A DNA stretch of 64,000 nt. Origin: Enchytraeus crypticus. Its lineage: Eukaryota; Annelida; Clitellata; Enchytraeida; Enchytraeidae. Below, piece after piece: positions 26,034 to 33,796 of this stretch. The DNA lies in the NCBI GenBank assembly GCA_905160935.1, contig CAJHZI010000472.1, positions 2,611,501 through 2,675,500 of the forward strand, in the 5' to 3' direction. The stretch's first letter is position 1. Every line of letters begins with the position of its first letter. Both the position numbers and the translations under genes were made by a program. The notes under the pieces are model-generated. The model was not told where the DNA came from. It searched no databases and saw only the letters and a list, made by a program, of their open reading frames with translations.

Positions 26034-29000
26034 TTTATTACGCCACTTGGGCAACCAAAGCACATACAGAACAAAGCAAAAAACTCAAACTCGCAACAAA
26101 CGAAATAAAGAAAAAATTCGAAAACTATACACTGCATTTCGACAAGTAGGCCAATCCAATAGGCACATAACTATCTTAATTATTTGAACATCTCTCTCCC
26201 TCTCTCGCTATGTGTGTGTGTATGTTTTTATATGAGAGTATGTGTATGCTATACCGTTTTACAATAAATCTAAACAAAATATTCACTATATATAGTAGGT
26301 TACCATTTTCATTACTACTTCCGCATATACGTGTAAAAATGGGTACTATATAAGCAGCTCCTGGTCGGTTAGTACTTCGATGGCGGGTCTTCGTGGAAGA
26401 TCGACTACTATCTGCTTTGAATAAAAACCCTAGGACGCTTAATCTTAGATCTGTACTTTACATAGTCTTCTCGGAAAACGGCAACGGATGCAACCAAGCA
26501 TTGAGAGAAATAACGAAACTACAATAGCAACACATGAAGCTAAGTAATGCTATTAATTCTACTCTGTTATACGAGTAATACAACTCTGTAATACAGGTTG
26601 TACAACTCTGTAATACAGATTGTACAACTCTGTAATACTGGTTGAACAACTCTGTTATACGAGTAATACAACTCTGTAATACAGGTTGTACAACTCTGTA
26701 ATTCGAGTAAAGAAATAATGTAATATGAACAATAAAACTCTGCAATACTAGTAATATAACTCTGTAATACGATTATAATGGATTATTACAACTATGTAAT
26801 ACCAGCAGTGCAACTCTGTAATACGAGTAATACAAATCTGCAACACTAGTATACAGCTGTGTAATACTAGTATTATAACTATTATTAGTATTATTATTAG
26901 TAGTATTAGTACGTTGATCTGAGAGTAAAATCTCGGACAGTCAATGGACTGGTTTTACGGAAAATGGTCTAAATTGCCTTCGGGGACCCGGTGCACAGCG
27001 TCGACGCTGGACTGAGTCGGGAGTAGAAGCGTACTCCACGTCTTCTACGTATTTAGGCGATGACGGTTGAGTTTCTGCCATGCTCTCTTGATAGATTCTA
27101 TTCCGTATTGTACGTGGTTCTCTGGGCAAAGTGATATGGTGACCCGAACCGGGAGTGGAAGCGTACTCCACGTCTGCTGTATATTTAGGAGTTACGATTT
27201 AGTTTCTGCCCTGCTTCCTAACCTTCAAACTTGTAGTAGTAGTTAATTATATGATTGGTTGTTTTAACTGCGACGAACTTTATTCTTCTTTACCCTATAA
27301 AACTTCCCTATATATTTTTAGATTTATTCTTCCCTATTTCTTTTCCTACTTTGGTCTTTCCGTAGTTTCTACTCTCGCCGTTGCTGAAGGTAGTATAATT
27401 GGCCTTCCGTGTAGTCGATGAAAAATTCGTTGATAGTCAACTGGTAATTGGTGATCCTGCTGCCGCCTGCAGAGACGAACTCGACCCAGGCAATGCCGTC
27501 GCTAGCCTCCCGCCTGCAGAGACACACTCGACCCAGGCGCTTAGCGAATACCCGCAGTGACGAACTCGACCCGGGTATCGCAGTGGACTACCAGCCTCCC
27601 GCCTGCAGAGACACACTCGACCCAGGCGCTTAACCAATACCCGTAGAGACGGACTCGACCCGGGTATCGCCGTGGACTAGCAGCCTCTACCTGGGCCTAC
27701 CCAGGAGGACGCCAACACCACAATACAACAAGTCGATACAACAACAAGACAATTACCGGGGGTCCACGAGCCTAGGCTAACAAGCGAGCTTGAAAGCTTT
27801 CGGCTAGACGAAGACCATATTTCTGTATACTAATCGTACTTTTGCCTTAGGATTAGGATATCACAATATCCTCCCTCGGTTCCCAGTACTTTCGCGTAGA
27901 AGGTTCTGGCCTCCCTGAGTTACTGCGCAGACGAACCACGCAGAACCCAATCTGATTTTGTATTTATCGACGGTCGCTTTATATACTACTAAAGCGATCG
28001 ACTTCAGCCAATCACAACATTTCTCGCTTAATCGATTTACGCGCTGGCTGAGTCACTTTGGAAATAACCTGCGTAATAAACTAGCTATACCCACCTATAA
28101 CCTCGGCTTATATCGTCTATTAAAATCTTTGGAAAAACCATACGTCACTCATTATTTATAAATAACTGCTGTATGATATTTGCTTTCGATCTATAATATA
28201 TATTTCTTAATATATAAATTGTGAATAAGGCGTGTTCATTGCAATACTATAATTATAATATAATGTTATCAAGCCCAGCTTAATAACATTATATAATAGA
28301 AGAAGCTGGGCTTGATTACATTAGACGGCGGGACTAGCATACTTGGTTTGGTTGCGCGTCAATTATCGAAGTTAAGCTGCATCGACCTCGGTTAATACTT
28401 TGTGGGTGGCCACCTTGGAAGACCGAGTGTTGGTAAAAGCTTAGGAAGGAAAAAATCCCAAGGGTAACGGAAGGTTATTCTTAAATCCGCTGCAATTGAT
28501 GGGCCATCAAAAGGCAACGATTACTAATAGCCATAGAGAGGAAGGAGGAAATGGGTCTTAAACAAGCATCTGTGCTTCCTGACCCAGTGTGCCGTTATGT
28601 TTATGTAATAGTATAGCAATAACCACTATACTACAAAATATTATAACATACATTAATATTATTACAATAATGGTAACGTAACAATTAATAAATTTCTTAC
28701 TTAATGAATACAGCGCATTTCTCACATTTCTTAAATGCACCAGTTGCGTAGATTTCCCGAATCAGTCCTAGGTGACAACGGATTACTTAGCGTCCAATAT
28801 GGTGTGTATCCGTACTAATAGATTAATAGATTCTGTGACACTTTGATAGATCTACTAGCTATCTTGGCACAACCTTAGCTCAATTTATTTAACTGAATCA
28901 CATTATTAACAATTTACTGTCTGAAATGTTTGTACAACGATTAGAATATAATACTATCGTGGATTGCTGTATTTGACGTTTGTTCTTCTATTATTTACGC

Positions 29001-30665
29001 ATAACAATTAAAAATGCCATTTCGTTTTTATCTTAAATGAAAATTTATTAGTAACTTATAAAAATTTTGACAGCGGAGATTAATGATCATTTTAATTGTT
29101 AATGGTCAAACATTTTAACGATTCAAATTATTTATAACTATTAAAAGAAAATTCCATATTGCTGACGTAACGTACTTGCATAAGCTAGTTTCGGGCCCAT
29201 AATGTAAGGCTTAGCATGCCATATTGGCAGACAGCAAGTTTAAACTAATGGAAAAGTTAAAAATGGCGGTTTCTGGTCGTGTCTAATTATTTTGTGTTTA
29301 AATTGTGGGGTGACGGTACAGTCTATTGTGTTATTTGCCATAAAGCATTCGCTTATTACGGCTCGAAAACACATTATTATGATTATGTAACTTGTGGAAA
29401 AATAACTCAAATTAACGATTAAAAGCTATGACATTAAAAAAATGAACTCTTAACAATTTTATCGTTACAAGCCTCAATAAAAATGAATTCACATTTTATC
29501 AGATATCTAGATTTAAATAAGGGAAAAATAGCTTTGAAAATAAAAATGTGAAAACTTCAATATAACTTAAAGCAACTACATATAAGTATTGCAAAGCCAA
29601 ATGATTAGTTTAATTAATTGTTAATTAGTCAGTTGTTGAAATTAGAATTTTTTAAACTAATTAATTACAATTGTTATGATGCTTTGTAATTTAAATTAAC
29701 AAAAATCACTATTTTGAAAATATGCATTTTCCTTCTGTAATATCGAGAGAAACGAAAATTTAACATGGGTTTATGTATATATACACTGGTTATATAGAAG
29801 TCCGAAGGTTAAAGATAATTTAGAACATGCATTTCTTATCGAGTACAACAATTCAGCAAGTCTTGCGCTTCGTGAGTAATAATTTTAAATTAGCTAATGA
29901 AAATTGGTGGATGAATATTCTCATTCTTAAAACTCTTAAACTTCATAAATAAAACAGGAGTTATCATTGCATGGGAAAATTATCAAGGCAACATTTCACC
30001 CATCTTGGCTATTTTTATTAGTCAGAATTTAATTGCTTTTCTAATTGCATACAAATATAACTATGTGATTATTAACGTAGATCATAAATCAAAAATACGC
30101 AAAGTAAATAAATTAATTCGCTCGTATATTATAATATAGATAATCAAACACGGAAAAATCCATTCCATGACAGATTCACAGAGCGCTTTGATTCCACGGT
30201 TTTTCAATGAGCAGCTAGTAGTAGTCAGATATTTAAATACACAATTTGCTAGATATAAAAATTACAAACCTCCCCATATCAAGGAAGAACTTAAACAGCA
30301 CAAAATTTCAATAAGCAAATTGTTATATTTAATTAATTGACTACATTTTAAAATCCTTCAATAAAAGAAGCCAACATTAACTTTATCTCTAGATCTGAGA
30401 TGATGCTTACCTCGTCAGATGATGCCATCCCAGCGTCACCTTCTTTTTGGAGGGGTTGGCCTAATTCCACCTCACCTTCTCCAACTCCGCCGGGTATACC
30501 GCAGCGAAACCGATTATTTTCTCTTGTGGAGCGGTGTCCTTTAGACCCAAATATGCCCCCGCCTAGCCCTGTCATAGGCCCAGAACTCGTCAAGTAACTG
30601 GAGTAGATTCCCACCTGATCGTTGGTCTCCTGTCCTACTAGTGACATCGCCCGCATTGATGTCAT
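5820..30665 (-). CDS. Pentameric ligand-gated ion channel, Cys-less extracellular domain (5' seven exons)
   Basis: Seven minus-strand exons with GT..AG borders and fully consistent phases join to 450 codons: 30411-30665, 10116-10369, 9407-9559, 8269-8518, 7539-7667, 6945-7145 and 5820-5927. Residues 1-about 270 are low-complexity (Gly-rich, an Asp/Glu tract, Ser/Arg-rich). From about 271 the chain matches the ligand-binding domain of pentameric channels: VVFLKIGEIDTL, ADTYIQAKWREP, FWNPLLYVDN, ENLELNDFPLDVQ, then INVQTFVDQQ. The two Cys of the classic Cys-loop are absent around FPLDVQ, as in prokaryotic pLGICs and some invertebrate channels. Transmembrane helices must be encoded left of 5820. 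Expected role: a plasma-membrane ion channel; ligand unknown. Confidence 0.85.
6087..6190. repeat. (AT)n microsatellite
   Basis: A nearly pure AT run to about 6136, then degenerate, within the intron after channel exon 6. Confidence 0.9.
6627..6688 (+). repeat. Duplicate of channel exon 6 3' end and splice donor (copy 1)
   Basis: Matches 6908-6971 with two substitutions and one 2-nt indel. It contains a copy of the last 27 exon bases (GATGTCCAG|gtttgtg on the minus strand). With its partner it brackets a LINE 3' end, like a very long target-site duplication. Confidence 0.8.
6689..6907 (-). mobile_element. LINE-type 3' end insertion, reverse to plus strand
   Basis: On the minus strand it reads to tgacattgccttatggcg, aggaaacggacg and a tail of attgattgattg, the same 3' end seen in other LINE copies of this window. 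About 219 bp, 5'-truncated, no coding part. It is flanked by the 63-bp duplication, so it inserted across the exon 6/intron border. Confidence 0.7.
6908..6971 (+). repeat. Duplicate of channel exon 6 3' end (copy 2, used by the exon)
   Basis: The original or functional copy: it includes the exon 6 end and its donor. See 6627-6688. Confidence 0.8.
6945..7145 (-). CDS. Channel gene exon 6 (central ligand-binding domain)
   Basis: Acceptor gaacgtag, donor CAG|gtttgt; 67 codons, phase 0 both sides. It encodes FWNPLLYVDNIIAETKEATW, GEVYVYERRRVRGVF and ENLELNDFPLDVQ. FPLDVQ is the pLGIC signature that lies inside the Cys-loop, but no Cys occurs on either side. The last 27 bases of the exon and its donor lie in a segment duplicated at 6627-6688. 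Confidence 0.9.
7146..7538. other. Channel intron between exons 5 and 6
   Basis: No repeat or gene recognised apart from splice sites. Confidence 0.4.
7539..7667 (-). CDS. Channel gene exon 5 (start of ligand-binding domain)
   Basis: Acceptor aatgtgcag, donor AAG|gtacgt; 43 codons, phase 0 both sides. It encodes VRVVFLKIGEIDTLKEQYSA and DTYIQAKWREPALEG, the first beta strands of a pentameric channel extracellular domain (conserved FLKIGEIDT and QAxWREP). Confidence 0.9.
7826..8085 (+). repeat. Copy of unclassified ~350-bp interspersed repeat (family R1)
   Basis: Begins tctctctctagtgttctgcc and keeps the family words for aagcaatgcctt, atatggcatctgaggtg and cattgccttcctcaat. Same orientation as the other seven copies (near 11880, 17100, 19970, 34210, 35465, 36355 and 38370). 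No coding capacity and no RNA polymerase III boxes seen. Confidence 0.65.
8269..8518 (-). CDS. Channel gene exon 4 (Arg/Ser/Gly-rich)
   Basis: Acceptor aatttcag, donor AAG|gtgagt; one base in, phase 0 out. The frame that fits both neighbours reads IENNRKKQIKVLSDTEDEV, then RSRRPRKRGEGRGAGG and a Pro/Ser/Gly part with four Cys, ending KAKPKKNK. A longer-looking open frame over the same bases (8265-8516) does not fit the splice phases and is rejected. Confidence 0.7.
9030..9318. repeat. Minisatellite, unit about 20-23 bp
   Basis: About a dozen degenerate copies of tactctctgatattacata in the intron between channel exons 3 and 4. Confidence 0.85.
9407..9559 (-). CDS. Channel gene exon 3
   Basis: Acceptor ttgctcag, donor AG|gtgaga. 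One base in, 50 full codons, two bases out. It encodes STNKLKKDVAVSSKADEF and EPNRTLSDLLHAVDSLTEAL, a probable amphipathic helix. The terminal AG joins the first A of exon 4 to make Arg. Confidence 0.75.
9618..9656 (-). mobile_element. Short LINE 3' end remnant
   Basis: Carries cgtccgtttcgtc and aatgtcaggg, the reverse complement of the common LINE 3' end. Confidence 0.4.
10116..10369 (-). CDS. Channel gene exon 2 (acidic tract)
   Basis: Acceptor tattgcag at 10370, donor gtatga after 10116. Phase 0 in, two bases out; the split codon completes as Lys with exon 3. It encodes a run of Asp/Glu (about 22 acidic residues between DSGSEDDDDDIF and DDDEYGY) followed by a Ser/His-rich part and KAKRK. 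A disordered acidic segment ahead of the ligand-binding domain is unusual for a channel. Confidence 0.7.
10370..11870. other. First part of 20-kb channel intron 1
   Basis: A G run at 10850-10858; otherwise no gene or repeat recognised. Confidence 0.3.
11871..12220 (+). repeat. R1 family repeat copy, near full length
   Basis: Starts at a tctctctctatctagtgttctg block. It has ctccataaagagcac, aaatggctatgccc, gcctatagcttgga and ttgccttcctcaattc, and the 3' part gaggtgggtcccgtctg with the gtcgtctctttcgtacacg end also found at 35700-35770. Confidence 0.7.
12545..12590. repeat. (GA)n microsatellite
   Basis: Pure gag/aga run of about 46 bp. Confidence 0.95.
12591..14615. other. Intron 1 stretch, nothing recognised
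   Basis: AT-rich; only short spurious open frames such as 13228-13455. Confidence 0.3.
14616..14690 (+). mobile_element. LINE 3' end remnant
   Basis: agacgtctctgacacc and gcgaacgttaaaccttta match the LINE 3' end at 16300-16375. No coding part remains. Confidence 0.55.
15507..15646. repeat. (CA)n followed by (TA)n
   Basis: About 105 bp of CA-rich repeat, then about 35 bp of TA. Translations of it (poly CV, TH, YI) are not proteins. Confidence 0.95.
15678..16375 (+). mobile_element. Non-LTR retrotransposon (CR1/jockey-like), C-terminal reverse transcriptase part and 3' end
   Basis: The open frame ends at TAG 16176-16178. It encodes IVHSKLDYCNSLLHGLPTSS, then LNRLQHVQNSLARVV, SLHWLPVNQRIKYKIALLTF and GRRSFSYAAPTIWNSLPANL: the thumb/C-terminal region after the reverse transcriptase catalytic core in many invertebrate LINEs. 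The catalytic part and endonuclease are missing (5' truncation at the TA microsatellite). The 3' UTR carries gacgtccctgacatc and gaggaaacggacgttaaatc, with a ttta-repeat tail. The frame is intact over about 165 codons, so the insertion is fairly young. Confidence 0.85.
16376..16411. repeat. (AT)n microsatellite
   Basis: A pure AT run between the LINE tail and a SINE. Confidence 0.9.
16431..16570 (+). mobile_element. tRNA-derived SINE (family S1)
   Basis: Starts gatggagccagtggcgatgt. It has a B-box-like ggtcaaatcc at 16487-16496, cccgtcactggcatggcttt, and the tail motif acgttaacattagctttt. Sister copies are at 19312, 22525, 52503 and 53040. Confidence 0.7.
16571..16633. repeat. (AT)n microsatellite
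   Basis: Pure AT run directly after the SINE tail. Confidence 0.9.
16965..17104. repeat. (CTTT)n / (CATTCTTT)n microsatellite
   Basis: Tetra- to octanucleotide array of ctttcattctttcattctt type, running into the R1 copy. Confidence 0.9.
17105..17300 (+). repeat. R1 family repeat copy, partial
   Basis: tctagtgttctgataagtgg and the following catgttcctacgcagagttc match the family start; the 3' part has decayed. Confidence 0.55.
18113..18247 (+). mobile_element. SINE body (family S2)
   Basis: Shares cattcactggactggtta, tgcctaacggatttaacatg and gatagatatcaacgtagttg with 47620-47755. The tRNA-like head is missing here. Confidence 0.6.
18584..18931 (+). CDS. Doubtful hypothetical ORF, 115 codons
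   Basis: An uninterrupted frame from ATG to TAG with one hydrophobic stretch (TVFLLLSLGTTVVHVYFY) and seven Cys, lying antisense in channel intron 1. No family recognised. It could be a real small gene, a transposon scrap, or chance. Confidence 0.15.
   Translation: MSNSNCHELFIFSRILMQFRFKTVFLLLSLGTTVVHVYFYSDILSSCVAYSFMLGHWFGGITFDGQIVNPPPSCFHLGIRMNSWRNSMYAIGVYTGCRERLPLDFMYFCYLVLPD
19312..19440 (+). mobile_element. Degenerate SINE S1 copy
   Basis: ctggctgttgccattgacga, aattctgggcacg and actgacgttagcatcggctt align with the family; the B box is degraded. Confidence 0.5.
19490..19585 (-). mobile_element. LINE 3' end, reverse
   Basis: aacgtccgtttcctcgccat and aggcaatgtcaggggcgtc are followed by acaaacaggcgccaatgcac, matching 6715-6790. 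A caatcaat target/tail is at its left edge. Confidence 0.65.
19929..20040 (+). repeat. (CT)n and fragment of R1 repeat
   Basis: About 34 bp of CT, then agtgttcacttaaatgatat and tatgctcctactcaaagtct, the first 60 bp of the R1 family. Confidence 0.6.
20042..20176. repeat. 24-bp tandem repeat, 5.6 copies
   Basis: Exact copies of a unit starting gatatgatttcttattatt at 20042, 20066, 20090, 20114, 20138 and 20162. Their identity implies recent expansion. Confidence 0.95.
20177..21739. other. Intron 1 stretch, little content
   Basis: A short (ATC)n at 20829-20855 is followed by cttcagctgaatcctagttt, matching the start of another repeat seen at 42090 and 57880. Nothing else recognised. Confidence 0.35.
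21750..22050. repeat. (AATC)n and (CAGT)n tetranucleotide arrays
   Basis: About 170 bp of aatc-type followed by about 90 bp of cagt/gagt-type, then aatc again. Confidence 0.9.
22138..22245. repeat. (AT)n microsatellite
   Basis: Long AT run with short interruptions. Confidence 0.9.
22525..22662 (+). mobile_element. tRNA-derived SINE (family S1), best copy
   Basis: ctggctggagccattgtcga, then gttagatactcgacc (A-box region) and ggttcaaatcc at 22577-22587 (a good B box, GGTTCAANNCC type). Tail is tgacgttaac followed by three copies of agcttt. No internal break. Confidence 0.75.
22663..23796. other. Intron 1 stretch, nothing recognised
   Basis: AT-rich single-copy-looking sequence. Confidence 0.3.
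23797..23980. repeat. (AT)n microsatellite, compound
   Basis: Three AT runs separated by two copies of catattatatatat/aacatatacttatatca, a higher-order duplication. Confidence 0.9.
24116..24178. repeat. (TGTA)n microsatellite
   Basis: tgtatgtattgtatgtatgt repeated with small variation. Confidence 0.85.
25312..25653 (-). CDS. Hypothetical membrane protein ORF, C-terminal part
   Basis: The frame is open from after a TAA to TAA 25312-25314, about 112 codons, with no ATG at the start. It has two hydrophobic segments (FRLAILSPLVSKVVILIQ and TLASLILFLYQFLCTISYSV), then a basic/amphipathic part (VSVAYWQVVRERIDRRIIQI) and CCHCDGHAINWKLT. The composition looks protein-like. I cannot name a family. 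It could be an unrecognised exon, a retrocopy, or a transposon fragment within channel intron 1 on the same strand. Confidence 0.3.
25966..26031. repeat. (AT)n microsatellite
   Basis: Pure AT run of about 66 bp. Confidence 0.95.
26353..26415 (+). mobile_element. 5S rRNA-like fragment
   Basis: ggtcggttagtacttcgatg and cgggtcttcgtggaagatcg resemble the 3' half of 5S rRNA (GGTTAGTACTTGGATGGG-type, box C region). Probably a 5S-derived SINE scrap, not a functional gene: the 5' half is missing. Confidence 0.45.
26565..26880. repeat. Minisatellite, unit about 23 bp
   Basis: A dozen degenerate copies of acaactctgtaatacaggtt / gagtaat type. Confidence 0.9.
26911..26990 (+). mobile_element. SINE S2 fragment
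   Basis: ctgagagtaaaatctcggac and aatggactggttttacggaa match 47630-47680. Confidence 0.55.
27013..27216 (+). repeat. Direct repeat, two copies of about 75 bp
   Basis: gcgtactccacgtcttctac (27027) and gcgtactccacgtctgctgt (27157) lie within two similar blocks (27013-27087 and 27143-27216), each followed by a tagtttctgcc/tgagtttctgcc word. GC-richer than the flanks; origin unknown. Confidence 0.6.
27460..27700 (+). repeat. GC-rich tandem repeat, 89-bp unit
   Basis: Unit starts at 27506 and 27595 (cctcccgcctgcagagacac), with partial copies on both sides. Each unit is itself two halves built on actcgacccaggc and actcgacccgggt. Markedly GC-rich against an AT-rich background. Confidence 0.85.
28262..28322. 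repeat. 20-bp inverted repeat, 21-nt spacer
   Basis: aatgttatcaagcccagctt (28262-28281) pairs with 28303-28322 with one mismatch. It lies just before the 5S-derived block. Confidence 0.8.
28350..28445 (+). mobile_element. 5S rRNA-derived sequence (SINE3-like or 5S pseudogene)
   Basis: attatcgaagttaagctgca, tcggttaatactttgtgg and ttggaagaccgagtgttgg follow the order of the 5S rRNA 3' two-thirds (CACCGAAGTTAAGC, GGTTAGTACTT, GGGAAGACCGGGTG). Many substitutions and no recognisable first third, so not a working 5S gene. The following ~110 bp may be the SINE body. Confidence 0.65.
28560..30410. other. End of channel intron 1, nothing recognised
   Basis: AT-rich; no repeat family or convincing coding sequence. 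Confidence 0.3.
30411..30665 (-). CDS. Channel gene exon 1 (start exon)
   Basis: ATG at 30665-30663 is preceded in frame by TAA five codons upstream (30678-30680). The 85-codon exon ends GAG|gtaagc, phase 0. The product starts MTSMRAMSLVGQETND and is rich in Gly and charged residues, with no signal peptide, so the N-terminus looks cytosolic-like or disordered. Assignment to the channel gene rests on strand, matching phase with the 10369 exon and similar low-complexity character; the 20-kb intron makes this an inference. It is GC-richer than its surroundings. Confidence 0.6.
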
Positions 30666-31676
30666 TATCCAGATTTCTTAATAATTTATGCTTAACTCTT
30701 ATAACAATTTCTGATGTGATTTTATGATTGTTTAATAAATTGTAAGCTTGAATGTATATTTTATCTTATCCCGTGTTGTGTCCGAGACAATGAAGTATAG
30801 ACTAGCCGATTAGGGCACGTATTGTAAAAGGCGATCAAGCAAAAACTTAGGAATAAATACTTTTCCCAAGCTCTAGGTTATAAAAGGTACGGATAAAACA
30901 TACTCATAGCCTCAACGTATTGAATACGAATGAAAACAAATTAATGAAATTAAATAAAGTCTTCTGCTACGTTTGTAATTCTAGTTTTCCGATATGCAAA
31001 AACTGTTTTAACGTTATTCTGTTTCTACAGCTAAGCACTTCATAATTAGTAAAGTAGCTCATATTGAAGTTATAGTTATATCAATTTAAGCGTCTTGAAA
31101 AGAGAACAATGTCATTTTAATATCTCGTTTTATATGTCCTTAAACTAGCCTACATCTCAACATATTTGTCACAATAATTCTTCTAAAATTGTTTGTAACT
31201 CTACCGAATTCAATACGCTTGAAAGAATTTTGAGTTTTCATAAACTGCAGTATTTAAAAGTGTTACATGTAACGTGTTAGACTCTACTTTCTCTAAATGA
31301 TAGAACATGACTGTTTCCTAGCGCAGTGCATTACTATTTGGTTTTCTGCTTCATTTGCTGACATTTAGAAGGAATACTACCTGCTGAGTTTGCATTCAAT
31401 TGTAAACATGATATATTCCTGATATAAAATAAAGTACACACTCGACAGATGGTTCCGAAAACGGCAAGTCTATGTTATATTGTTAACATTGCTAACTATT
31501 ATTGTATTGAAATTGTTTTTATTTTAGTTTATAATATTTGAGCATATTCTACTATTATTTTTCAAATGCATCATCGATGTACAGTATTACTATGCTGTAA
31601 TAAAAACTCTTGATCATATAAGGCTCATATGTATCATATAGTTACATATGTAACTATATAGACATTTAGAACTATA

Positions 31677-31679
<3 letters not shown>
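30666..31679. other. Upstream of channel exon 1
   Basis: Would contain the channel promoter if exon 1 is correct. No TATA box or other site can be supported. Confidence 0.3.

Positions 31680-31751
<72 letters not shown>
31680..31751. repeat. (AT)n then (AG)n microsatellite
   Basis: About 38 bp of AT followed by 34 bp of AG. Confidence 0.95.
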
Positions 31752-31755
<4 letters not shown>

Positions 31756-32446
31756 TGGATAGCTACATATAAAACTGTATATACGTTAAATACTAAATGG
31801 AAGATAATCTGTAATGAAACTTATATTATAGATGTAAAAATCAATTGAAGTAGGTCTACTGCTATCGAATTGTCTGATTGATATCTGAAGACCTTAGTTA
31901 TAATTTAACATTTAGACTTACTGGTCAATGATTAATTTAACATAATTATTTGTTGATTTAATTAATTAATAAATCTGATAGATACCCTTATTAAACGTAA
32001 TATTCGGCAAATGATTCACAATTTTCCGTAACAAAATTCGAAACATTAAAAAGTTCCTAAGTTTTGTTTGCAATTCACAGATATGTCGGCTTATATAAAA
32101 TTGTAAGTCTTATCTCTTAATTAATACTCTTGCAATCAATTCCGTAGCCACCATCTAGTATGACACTCTATTCTACCCTGAAAATTTAACCATTTAAAGC
32201 AGCATCTTTACAGGGCTACATTTAAACTAAGAGTGTTTCCTTTTCCTACATAATGTCCGCAACACCAGCACCATCACGGGAGATCAGGTGACCGCTTCAT
32301 CACACTCGAGCTCGGACTGATGCAGTCTGCGTCCACTCGCTGTGTCAATATTAGCCAAGTCTCAGCCATGACTTGAGTGTTCACCGTGCTCCTATAGATA
32401 GGATCTTGAGTAGACTAAATGAGCTTTTCTTGCACAGCCTATCTGA

Positions 32447-32560
32447 TAATATACGTCCCTGACATTGCCTGACGTCCCTGATATTGCCTGACGTCCCTGA
32501 CATTCCCTTTTGGCGAGGAATCGGACGTTAAATTCTTATTGATTGACTGATTGATAATGA
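32447..32560 (+). mobile_element. LINE 3' end with triplicated segment
   Basis: acgtccctgacattgcctg occurs three times in tandem (32452-32510), then gcgaggaatcggacgttaaa and a ttgattgactgattga tail. 5'-truncated to about 110 bp. Confidence 0.7.
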
Positions 32561-32639
32561 CTCATATCGAAACCTAGTATGACGTCAGATTAATATAAGT
32601 TCGTATTCGAATGCCGTGGTTGCTTATTTTTGAAAATTC

Positions 32640-32770
32640 TTTATTGGATGATGGCCGTGTTGATAGCACGCCAGCTAGATGAAAAGGTCACAGGATCGAA
32701 ACTGTGCCGGACTCTCTAGACTGCACGCTCGTGGTAGGAAATAGACGTTAAAGTGACAGTAAAGATATAG
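32640..32770 (+). mobile_element. Possible tRNA-derived SINE
   Basis: gatggccgtgttgatagcac (A-box-like) and aggatcgaaactg (B-box-like) lie about 40 bp apart, followed by a tagacgttaaagtg tail. Only one copy seen. Confidence 0.35.
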
Positions 32771-33079
32771 ATCTTTGCATTGTATTTCTGTAACATTTTC
32801 AAGATTTTGCATTGACAAATTTTCATTATAACTTAAGTAGCCTAATTATTATTTTTCATTTCTATTGTTATAAACAGAAGCTGTTTGATTACAGATTAAT
32901 TTAAGTAACTCCACCACACGAACCAATCTATTTAAATTTCGAGTACAAACTAAATATATTAGTTCAATAGTAGAAAATACAAGTTATGATTGAGTTAAAA
33001 CTAAAATCATTAAATTGTTAATTATATCTCTTGTGTGCTGCGAGACTGAACTTTGGTCCTTTCGATGTAAGTATAAGTC

Positions 33080-33195
33080 ACAGGGAGTATTTAGAGCTAT
33101 CCGTGCGGAAACTCAGACTACTCTTGACCCACCAATGATTGCCTATCAAACTGATATAGATTATACCACTTAGCTATCCTAGAAGATTCAGTGAG
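33080..33195 (-). mobile_element. Possible tRNA-derived SINE head
   Basis: The minus strand has tagctaagtggtataatc, a very good pol III A box (TAGCTAAGTGG), and about 35 bp later a weak B box (gtgggtcaagagt). No second copy found. Confidence 0.35.
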
Positions 33196-33796
33196 TTCGT
33201 ATCGACTAGTGTGTTTAAATTGTTCTACAGTACGCTATCCTTAAATGGCATATTGTAAAATGTATTTCTTTGCAATGGGTCGAACAAATTAAGCCGTCAG
33301 TTGTTCGAGTAAGGCGAAGAGAGCCCTAAAATAAATTTGCATCTCTAGAACACAAACTAGGTTGAAACCATGGAAGAATAATGCAAGTTCATTTAATTAA
33401 TAATTTAGCAGGTGTAATCTGCCAAAGTTTTTTTTGCGTTAACATTATCAAAGAAGTGTGGCTATTCTTTTTCGAAATATCAATAGTAATTACAGTCACT
33501 TACTCTGTACGATCAAGTTAATAACAATCTCTTTGGGTCCAATGTCCATGATCTTATTTGACTAAAATTTAAATCTGAGTTTGACTGTAGTTGTCAAAAT
33601 TTGTATGCAGAGACTGTACTACCATGTCAAATTGTTCTGTATTTTCCAAACTTCTTTTATTAGTAATATTAGAAACTAAGCGACTCAATTTACACAGTAG
33701 CGATGGTATTTGTCAAACTGTTAGCAATTTGAGGGAGGGATTAACATAAACATAGATAATATTTTGCACATATAGGCCCTAACTAAGTCAAAGTGG

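Noticed and set aside
26330-27460. Possible LTR retrotransposon (TATATAAG, AATAAA, ggtgacccgaacc)
   Set aside because: No matching LTR pair or gag-pol frame; the promoter-like part overlaps a 5S rRNA-like fragment.
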